Below, piece after piece: positions 1 through 5,002 of a DNA stretch of 5,002 bases. Numbering within the stretch: position 1 is the stretch's first letter; each line of letters opens with the position of its first letter. Under the pieces are notes generated by a model. It saw nothing but the letters and a program-made list of their open reading frames with translations, made no database searches and was not told where the DNA came from. Location: NCBI GenBank assembly GCA_964574335.1, contig CAZNNH010000282.1:1-5002 (forward strand), read 5' to 3'. Source of the DNA: CAZNNH01 sp964574335 (lineage in GTDB: Bacteria; Acidobacteriota; Vicinamibacteria; Fen-336). Position numbers and translations under genes: made by a program.

Positions 1-1508
1 TGTTCGGCGAGGTGCCGGCCCGTCGCAAGTTCCTGCGGGCCGAGTCGACCGAGGGAGGCCACGTGGCCGAGGCGGTCACGCTGCAGGCGTTGGCTCGGCC
101 CGACGTCGGCTTCAGCCTGGTCTCGGGCAGCCGGCGGCTGCTCGACGCTCCGCCGGCCGCCGGCCTGCGCAGCCGCGTCTACCAGGCACTCGGGGCCCGG
201 GCCCTGGATCGTCTGGTGGAGGTGGACGGGCAGGAGGGATGGGCCCGGATCCGCGGGTTCGTCACCCGCCCCGAACGACAGTCCGCGCTTCGGGGCACCC
301 AGCGTCTGTTCGTGAACGGTCGGCCGGTGAGAGACCGCACCATATCCCGGGCGATCGCCGAGGCGTATCGCACCGCGGGCGCCGGAGCGTTTCGGGTCGA
401 GGCGGTCCTGTTCATCGAGACGCCGCTCGAGATGGTCGACGTGAACGTGCACCCGGCCAAGAGCGAGGTGCGCTTCGCCGACGCGCGGTCGGTCTTTGCG
501 GCGGTGGAGCGGGTCATCCGAAAGGCGCTGTCGTCGGGCGGGCGGGTGGTGCCGGTGGCCGATNNNNNNNNNNACGCGGAAAGATAACGGATGTTGTTGC
601 TGGGTACATGCTCGGCAGCTATACGGCGGCCCAGCAGGCCAACGTGCCCGTTCATTTTGGAATGGGTGGGGGTCCCGGTTTGGGTGGCGGTTTTGGGGGG
701 GGTGGCGGGGGTCATCCTAAAGGCGCTGTCGTGGGGGGGGGGGGTGGGGCCGGTGGCCGATGTGGGGCGGGTGGGGGAGGCCATCCCCGAGTACTCTCCC
801 GGTTCGCTCCCCTGGATGCCCGACGCCTCCCCTGAGGCGCCGCGGGTGTCGATCGCACCCTGGGAGAGCCGTGGGCCGGGTCCGGCTGCACCGGCCGAGG
901 TCGAGCCGGTCGGGTCCGGTCTGGTGGTCCTCGGGCAGCACCGGAACACCTACCTGGTGGCCAGCGACGGCGAAGACCTGTTCCTGATCGACCAGCACAC
1001 GGCCCACGAGCGGGTCCGGTTCGAGGGCCTGCTGAAGGGGCTGGAGCAGCGTGCCGTCGAGTCCCAACTCCTGCTGGGCCCGCTGGTGATCCAGCTTCCT
1101 CCTGCGCTGCTGGCGATCGTCGAGCGCCAGCACGAGGACCTCCAGGCGCTGGGGTTCGACATCGACGACTTCGGCGGCGGGGCGCTGCACCTGCGGGCGG
1201 TTCCGGCGGCCCTGGGAGGGCGCGACCCGGCGGTGGCCATCAAGGACCTGCTGTCGGACCACCTGGAGCGGGGCTCGGGCGAGTGGGTGGTCGAGGGCGG
1301 CCGCGAGCGGCTGGCCGCCACCGTGGCCTGTCACTCCGCGGTGCGTGCCGGCCAGACCCTCTCGCGCGAGAGCATGGCCGCCATCCTCCGCGACCTGGAC
1401 CGCTGCGCCCATCCCACCCTGTGCCCGCACGGCCGGCCGACCCGGGTCCGCATCCCCCGCGAGGACGTGGCCCGCTGGTTCGGCCGCACCGGCTGGCGGC
1501 GGCAATAG
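1..1508 (+). CDS. mutL: DNA mismatch repair endonuclease MutL, 5'-partial, interrupted by an assembly gap
   Basis: MutL is a cytoplasmic ATPase that links mismatch recognition by MutS to strand incision. The reading frame enters at base 3, and the start and most of the GHKL ATPase domain lie upstream. Seen in order: PARRKFL (15-35), the end of the ATPase domain; RGTQRLFVNGRPVRD (291-335) and VDVNVHPAKSEVRF (435-476) of the transducer domain; a variable linker; then the C-terminal dimerisation/endonuclease domain with GQHRNTYLV (933-959), DQHTAHERVRFE (990-1025), a QLLLGPL sequence in the place of the clamp-binding motif (1065-1085), ACHSAVRAG (1326-1352), CPHGRP (1422-1439) and FGR (1479-1487). 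These are the metal/zinc-site motifs of endonuclease-type MutL, with T in place of the usual A in DQHA. As written, an in-frame TAA at 585-587 breaks the gene. Removing 564-761 restores 435 in-window codons (187 plus 248), which suits a protein of roughly 580-600 residues. The identification is very secure; the linker sequence is not. Confidence 0.96.
490..563 (+). repeat. left (clean) copy of a 74-base imperfect direct repeat inside mutL
   Basis: These 74 bases match 688-761 at a constant offset of 198. By hand alignment 63 of 74 positions agree with no indels, and the last 51 positions agree at 46. This copy has normal MutL coding sequence running up to the N gap, so I take it as the correct version. 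Confidence 0.85.
564..573. other. assembly gap (10 Ns)
   Basis: Ten consecutive unknown bases lie inside the mutL linker. The fixed round length suggests a scaffold join of unknown size and not ten real ambiguous bases. The left side ends exactly where the repeated segment 490-563 ends. Confidence 0.97.
574..687 (+). other. suspect contig-end sequence, probably chimeric or noisy
   Basis: This stretch lies between the N gap and the right repeat copy and does not fit MutL: in the MutL frame it has a TAA at 585-587. The part from about 655 onward is G/T-rich low-complexity sequence. In another frame, starting at 575, it reads as a plausible short peptide including DVVAGYMLGSYTAAQQANV, which may come from an unrelated gene. 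I do not annotate a gene here. Confidence 0.65.
688..761 (+). repeat. right (error-laden) copy of the 74-base direct repeat
   Basis: This is the counterpart of 490-563. Of 11 mismatches, 8 are changes to G, and the segment contains a run of 12 Gs at 733-744. Directly after it the normal MutL frame resumes (VGRVGEAIPEYS from 762). The pattern fits a low-quality contig end that failed to merge with its overlap, with G called where signal was poor. A real tandem duplication would not be expected to show G-directed changes. Confidence 0.8.
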
Positions 1509-1660
1509 GGACGCAGGAGCCGAAGTACGCGCTGGCCGGCACAGTTCGTAGCTGCCTACTCATTGAGAGTCGCCGCCGCACTGCACGCCTTGCACGCCAG
1601 GGCCGTCACCCGATCGAGCGAGTCGTCGGACCAGGGGTGCAATCGGGAGTCTGGTGGATC
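1509..1660. other. intergenic spacer between mutL and the first HEAT gene
   Basis: The spacer is 152 bases long and does not hold a recognisable gene, terminator or promoter. The frame of the downstream HEAT gene stays open through it, but the translated residues are arginine-rich and look non-coding, so I do not extend the gene upstream. The GGGAG at 1645-1649 may be the ribosome binding site of the next gene. Confidence 0.6.
1645..1649 (+). promoter_or_regulatory. possible ribosome binding site for the first HEAT gene
   Basis: GGGAG lies 11 bases upstream of the ATG at 1661. The spacing is slightly long but usable, and it favours this ATG over the in-frame GTG at 1637. Confidence 0.35.
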
Positions 1661-2544
1661 ATGTCCCTAGTAGGAACCCTGTTGTTCTCCTGTGTCCTTG
1701 GGCCTACCGCCGCTTGGTGCGTGGGCGGATCGGCATCCTCTGGCGATCAGGCAATCGTGCAGCGCTGCATCGAACAGCTTCGTAGGGCCGAGTACCCGGG
1801 CGATCGCACTACAGCTGCCATTGAACTCGGCCGGCTCGGGCCGCGCGCGCGTGCCGCGGCGCAGGCTCTCCTCGAGGCAACAGCGCAAGAGGGTAGCTAC
1901 CGGCTTCGGGCTGAGGCGGTGAAGGCCCTTGGAGCGATCGCACCGGAGGATCCGGCGGTCCTGAAGCGGATCGCGGATCTCCTGGACTACCGGGCCGAGC
2001 GGGGCAGGCTCGCCGCCACCGCGCAGAAGACACTGGAGGGGATTGGGCCGCCCGCCATCCCCGTGCTGATCGAGAAGCTCGAAGCGCAATGGGACGAGTA
2101 CGGCGAGGACGACATCCTTGGGACATGGGGCATGGCGGCGCCGGCCTTGGGAAGGATCGGGCGCCCCGCGCTGCCCGCAGTGCTTGCGGCGTTTGAGGAT
2201 CCTCGGAGGCGCGTGGGGGCGGCCGACGCGTTGCGCGTCGTGGGAAGGGCTGCGGCGCCCGAGGCAGTGCCTGTGCTGATCGCACATGCGAGGGACCCGG
2301 ATGTCCACGTGAGGTGCATGATCTGCTCAGCTCTCGAAGCCATGGGCCCCGAGGCAGCCCGGCGATACCCGCGCTCACCGTTGGGCTCGGCGACTCGGAT
2401 GGGGTCTGTGCTGAGAGAGCGGCCCGCGCCCTCGGCGCGATCGGGCCACCTGCTCGTGCCGCACTCCCCGCTCTGAAGGAGCTGCTCGACAAGACGCGAA
2501 GCTCCGTTGTCAAGGCGGCGATCCGGCAGATCCAGGGACAGTGA
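1661..2544 (+). CDS. HEAT-repeat protein, probably exported, with one frameshift
   Basis: The protein is a solenoid of about seven and a half HEAT-type helical repeats, a fold that usually binds other proteins. The ATG at 1661 begins a hydrophobic N-terminus (MSLVGTLLFSCVLGPTAAW) that resembles a signal peptide, though it lacks the usual Lys/Arg; cleavage might follow GSA near residue 25. Repeats run from about residue 45 to the end, with signatures such as LGRLGPRARAAAQALLEA, ALGAIAPEDPAV, GIGPPAIPVLIEKL, GRIGRPALPAVL, VPVLIAHARDPDVHVR and LGAIGPPARAALPALKELL. The frame from 1661 leaves the HEAT pattern after residue 233 and the pattern resumes one frame over, ending at the TGA at 2542-2544. 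Adding one C to the CCC at 2358-2360 gives GPEAAPAIPALTVGL and a continuous 294-residue protein. Without that correction the protein would end at 2476 with a nonsense tail. Its specific function is unknown. Confidence 0.82.
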
Positions 2545-2662
2545 CGCCAGAGGCGGCCGCAGCGTGGGTAGGGCTGGACCTGGCCGGTGGGTAGGCCGGA
2601 ATGGGAGTCTGACGACCCTGGTGAAGGCTCTCCGCGGGCGGGAACGGCGACAGGCTGACGAG

Positions 2663-2809
2663 ATGGCTGGGAAGCGGGACTTCGGTGGTCTGGAGAAAGG
2701 CGCACGTGTCAACAGCGTGAGTGGCGCTGAGAAGGCGCGGCGCCTGCAGGAGTACCTTGAGTTGCCGAGGACTCGAATCTGGCTGCATGCGCCGGCCTTG
2801 GTGGAGTGA
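2663..2809 (+). CDS. possible small hypothetical protein (48 residues)
   Basis: ATG at 2663 opens a 48-residue charged peptide containing SGAEKARRLQEYLELPRTRI, which could form an amphipathic helix. Its TGA (2807-2809) overlaps the GTG at 2806 as GTGA, the arrangement seen in translationally coupled genes. The upstream ribosome binding site is weak, however, and the downstream gene more likely starts at the ATG at 2815. I recognise no family. It may be a chance open frame or a remnant. Confidence 0.2.
   Translation: MAGKRDFGGLEKGARVNSVSGAEKARRLQEYLELPRTRIWLHAPALVE
2803..2806 (+). promoter_or_regulatory. ribosome binding site for the second HEAT gene
   Basis: GGAG with eight bases before the ATG at 2815 is near-ideal spacing. 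It decides the start in favour of ATG 2815 over the in-frame GTG at 2806, which overlaps the site itself. Confidence 0.65.
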
Positions 2810-2814
2810 AGACC

Positions 2815-3864
2815 ATGAAGAGGTGGTTTGCCATTGGGCTTGTTCCCCTCCTGCTCTGCGCGCCGGTCTCGGGCGGAGACACGGGGTATCGGGAGACATG
2901 GGACAAAGACCAAGACCGAGAGGTGCGAGAGAGCGTTATCCCCATTCTCGCAAGGCGTGACGGGGGCGCGGCCTTGAGGGCGACCTTCGAGAAGGCCCTG
3001 GAAGGTGACCCGTCTGCCGTTCCCGAACTGATCGCGCTTCTCGATGATAGCGACACGGACGTGGCGCTTCCTGCCGCCAAGCAGCTGGGGCGGTATCCTG
3101 GGGACGCTGCGGCTGCCGCGCTGAAGCAGCGCCTTGCGGACGATCCTAGAGCCGAGATGCGGGCTGTCGCGATGATGGTGCTAGGTCGGATGGGGGATCC
3201 CGATGCTGGCCCGCTCGCGAGCGCGGCAGTAGCAGGCCCTGATCCACTGATGAAAGGAGCTGGCGGCGTCGCTCTGGGTCTGCTGAGAGACAACGCATAC
3301 GTGGGGGTGGTGCTGGAATACCTGGACGGATTGAGTGCGGCGGGTGAGCCTCCCGACGAGGAGGCGTTCGAGGTGCTAGCTTCGATGGGGGACCCGCCAG
3401 GCTCGACTGTCGTGACGGATCGTCTTCTTGCCGAGGCGACCAACAGGCAACGCGCGATTGAAGTGCGATTCGCCGCGGCGTTCGCGCTGGAGAGAATGGG
3501 GCGTGCGGCTCTTGTCCAGCCCCTGCTGGACCTAGACAATGCGGATAGCACGTGGCAGAACATGCTCTCCTTCCGCGCCGTGATCCAGCGATGTGCGGCC
3601 TCCAAGGGAGTGGCGCTAGAAGGCCAGGCCGCTCTGGACTCAGTACTCGGGCAGGCCGGCACGGTGTCGGTGAGAGACGACTTCTGGGGGCATCCTCTAC
3701 GGGCACGGCTCGCATCTCCCGGGACGTACCATGTCTTCTCGGACGGTCCTGACGGGGCTCCTGATACGGCCGACGATATTTCAACGGAGGAGTCGTTCGA
3801 CGTGTATGAACGACGCGTGTTTGGCGATCTCTTCTCGGCCTTGATGCAGTCGGTGGGGCGGTGA
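2815..3864 (+). CDS. exported HEAT-repeat protein with GspG-like C-terminal motif
   Basis: This is an intact 349-residue protein. Residues 1-20 (MKRWFAIGLVPLLLCAPVSG) form a classic signal peptide with a Lys-Arg n-region and hydrophobic core, probably cut before GDTG, so the protein should act in the periplasm or outside the cell. Residues 35 to about 240 are HEAT-like helical pairs, for example AVPELIALLDDSDTDVALPA, MRAVAMMVLGRMGDPDAG and FAAAFALERMGRAALVQPLL. Residues 288-322 differ: DDFWGHPLRARLASPG followed by VFSDGPDGAPDTADDI closely resembles the C-terminal end of type II secretion major pseudopilins (GspG/PulG: WG..., SPG, FSLGPDG, T.DDI), where the acidic loop binds calcium. The prepilin N-terminal helix is absent, so this is a borrowed or shared C-terminal module and not a pilin. 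Translation is set by GGAG at 2803. The gene follows another HEAT gene, suggesting related work. Partner and exact function are unknown. Confidence 0.88.
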   Translation: MKRWFAIGLVPLLLCAPVSGGDTGYRETWDKDQDREVRESVIPILARRDGGAALRATFEKALEGDPSAVPELIALLDDSDTDVALPAAKQLGRYPGDAAAAALKQRLADDPRAEMRAVAMMVLGRMGDPDAGPLASAAVAGPDPLMKGAGGVALGLLRDNAYVGVVLEYLDGLSAAGEPPDEEAFEVLASMGDPPGSTVVTDRLLAEATNRQRAIEVRFAAAFALERMGRAALVQPLLDLDNADSTWQNMLSFRAVIQRCAASKGVALEGQAALDSVLGQAGTVSVRDDFWGHPLRARLASPGTYHVFSDGPDGAPDTADDISTEESFDVYERRVFGDLFSALMQSVGR

Positions 3865-3987
3865 ACACGGAAGGTCACCCGCCTTTCTCATCAGTGGGGC
3901 AATCCACGACTTTCGGCCACAACTCTGGGCTCAGGTCTATGGGAGCGAGACGTCGTGCCGCAACTGGTGCTACTTTGAGTATGGCTC
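3865..3987. other. spacer after the second HEAT gene
   Basis: No recognisable gene lies here. One frame is open from 3845 to a TGA at 3989-3991 and reads as protein-like near its end (GSETSCRNWCYFEYGS), but it has no ATG, GTG or TTG start. Confidence 0.45.
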
Positions 3988-4459
3988 ATGAGTGACAGGC
4001 AGCGGTCCAACAACGTCCGAGCGACGGGAGGACGCAGGACTCATACATGCGAACTCGGCCCTCTCGTAGGTGAGCGCGTCACAAGTTGCGGGCGCGGCGG
4101 CAAGACCAAGCTGAAGGTGAGACTTGGTGTGCCACGTCGGTCTGAGCAGACGGACAGGGAGTGCCCCTACCAGATTGTGGGCCTTGGTCGCTCTTCCGTT
4201 GGCGCAGCGTATGGCGTGGATGCGCTTCAGGCGCTGCAGCTCGCGCTCGATGCGGTGCGCGTACGGCTGAGAAGGAAGCGCTGTACGTGGGAAGGCGGCA
4301 AGGAAGGTGATCCGGGTTTCCCACGTGCGGTGCCGTACTGTTTGGCCGTCGGTTCACAGCTCGCATCGAGGACTACGTCGATGGGAGATCGAGCGCATGC
4401 TGAAGGCTGCCGAAACGCGGCACCGTCGTCGCGGAAAAGCGACGCGGAGGGCGGGTTGA
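3988..4459 (+). CDS. small conserved protein resembling DUF6968, with two frameshifts
   Basis: The clear core is residues 40-114 from the ATG at 3988: TKLKVRLGVPRR, CPYQIVGLG, AYGVDALQALQLALDAVRVRL and GDPGFPRAVP. This order resembles, from memory, the small uncharacterised DUF6968 family; I cannot confirm it without a profile search. The frame then drifts into unlikely sequence, but coding resumes one frame over as FGRRFTARIEDYVD (4341-4382) and again as EIERMLKAAETRHRRR (4385-4432), ending at the TGA at 4457-4459. Adding one T to TTT at 4341-4343 and one G to GGG at 4383-4385 gives a continuous protein of about 157 residues with a basic C-terminal helix. Uncorrected, the first frame runs to 4569 with a non-protein-like tail. 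The first 25 or so residues look weak, so the start is uncertain. The function is unknown. Confidence 0.6.
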
Positions 4460-4762
4460 CTAACGGCCGCCGATGGGAGTCTGGAGGCGTCCGTTGGGGC
4501 TGTGCGAGCTCACGGGCCGTGCCTGGAATCGAGGGGCTGCGAGGCGGCGCCTGCCGGCGTCGGAAGTAGTGGAGGACACGTCACGCCTGGTAGGGTTCTG
4601 CAGAGCGCTGTGGGTGCGGCCCGGGCGAGCGACGGGTCCTCAACGACTTGGCGGAATCGTCGGTGGCCTCGGGCGCTGATCGTCAACACCGGCGCTCGTG
4701 GTTAGCCTGTTGCTGGCGCTGGACATGGTCTGAGGGCGGAGGACGTCGCCTCGAAGTGGCCC

Positions 4763-4781
4763 GTGGGCGGCGGCCGCCCAC
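4763..4781. repeat. perfect inverted repeat, 8-bp stem with 3-base loop
   Basis: GTGGGCGG (4763-4770), CGG loop, CCGCCCAC (4774-4781) is a perfect hairpin. There is no T run after it, so it is not a standard intrinsic terminator. It sits eight bases before a second, longer hairpin. Confidence 0.7.
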
Positions 4782-4788
4782 ACCCACT

Positions 4789-4818
4789 TGGGCGCCGGCG
4801 AACGGATGCCGGCGCCCA
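4789..4818. repeat. perfect inverted repeat, 11-bp stem with 8-base loop
   Basis: TGGGCGCCGGC (4789-4799) pairs perfectly with GCCGGCGCCCA (4808-4818) around the loop GAACGGAT. All but one pair are G-C. No T run follows. It may be a structured RNA part, a REP-like element or a protein-binding palindrome. Confidence 0.7.
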
Positions 4819-5002
4819 CAGCCCCTTGGAAGACCGGTGAACGGCCACGGTCTGCCACACCGCCCACCGGCCGCAGCCACATCGCAGTCACGAAGAGGAG
4901 CCACGACGGCCGGCCTCTTCATCGAGTCCGCTGCCGACGCCCTGGCGGGCTGAATCTGGTGGACGGCTCTTCGAAGGCGGGTCTCGGGCTGCCGCCCACA
5001 GG

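Larger units (their letters stand above)
2545..2814. other. spacer between the two HEAT genes
   Basis: The 270 bases hold no recognisable conserved gene. A small open frame (2663-2809) is listed separately with low confidence. I see no convincing terminator hairpin followed by a T run, so co-transcription of the two HEAT genes is possible but not shown. Confidence 0.5.
4460..5002. other. 543-base stretch with no supported gene
   Basis: Open frames occur on both strands, as expected at high GC, but none shows a recognisable motif, a good start with a ribosome binding site, or plausible amino acid composition throughout. The minus strand is open from the window end to about 4683, and the plus strand holds a protein-like fragment (TTAGLFIESAADALAG, ending at 4953). 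Neither is convincing. The clear structure is the pair of hairpins at 4763-4818. Confidence 0.5.

Noticed and set aside
733..744. Run of 12 Gs as a phase-variation tract in mutL
   Set aside because: The clean copy of the same segment (490-563) has C at three of these positions, so the run is an error product.
239..835. Glycine-rich open frame across the gap in a second frame
   Set aside because: It shadows MutL, crosses the Ns, and its glycine runs come from the G-rich artefact.
717..1505. Long minus-strand open frame opposite the mutL C-terminal half
   Set aside because: It lies opposite clear MutL motifs, and such antisense frames are common in high-GC genes.
1283..1660. Upstream extension of the first HEAT gene into mutL
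   Set aside because: The frame is open, but its residues are Arg/Pro-rich and overlap MutL; the ATG at 1661 precedes a signal-like segment.
2709..3878. 389-residue minus-strand open frame
   Set aside because: It is Ser/Arg/Pro-rich, has no recognisable domain, and lies opposite the well-supported HEAT/GspG-like gene.
3871..3885. Weak hairpin after the second HEAT gene as a terminator
   Set aside because: The stem is only four or five pairs including a G-T wobble, and the following sequence is not a proper T run.
4451..4710. GTTGACTAAC and GTGGTTAGCC as integron attC core sites
   Set aside because: Neither fits the GTTRRRY/RYYYAAC core consensus well and no paired cassette-like structure links them.
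4648..4953. Plus-strand open frame in the last 350 bases
   Set aside because: Only its final 16 residues look protein-like; most is Arg/Pro-rich, and the hairpin sequences fall inside it.

Overview
The window looks like a metagenomic or draft contig from a high-GC bacterium. It has a 10-N scaffold gap, a damaged contig end beside that gap, and probable single-base errors elsewhere. The MutL homologue is full-featured and keeps the endonuclease motifs, so the host is not an E. coli-like MutH-dependent gammaproteobacterium. I cannot place the phylum from sequence alone. An uncultured lineage such as Rokubacteria/Methylomirabilota or a deltaproteobacterial relative is only a guess.

Layout, all genes on the + strand. 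(1) 1-1508: the 3' three quarters of mutL (mismatch repair endonuclease), interrupted at 564-573 by Ns. The bases before the gap (490-563) reappear in a noisy, G-biased form at 688-761. Collapsing 564-761 joins MutL in frame, so this is best read as an unmerged contig overlap and not a biological insertion. (2) 1661-2544: a secreted HEAT-repeat protein split by one missing base near 2358-2360. (3) 2815-3864: a second, intact exported HEAT-repeat protein whose C-terminus carries a type II secretion pseudopilin (GspG)-like calcium-binding motif. (4) 3988-4459: a small protein that resembles the DUF6968 type and needs two single-base corrections to read through. (5) 4460-5002: no supported gene, but two strong GC-rich hairpins.

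The genes after mutL use visibly more A/T at third codon positions than mutL (spot counts of 20 codons: 2 in mutL, 6 and 8 in the two HEAT genes). They also include functions unrelated to repair, so the stretch after about 1509 reads as an accessory region beside a housekeeping gene. The two HEAT proteins both appear to be exported and could work together outside the cytoplasm, probably as protein-binding scaffolds. That is inference from architecture, and nothing shows a defined pathway. I found no strong evidence for a wholly new system. The best biological lead is the HEAT/GspG-like fusion with its HEAT-protein neighbour. The best technical lead is that all three frameshifts are repaired by adding one base to a three-base homopolymer.
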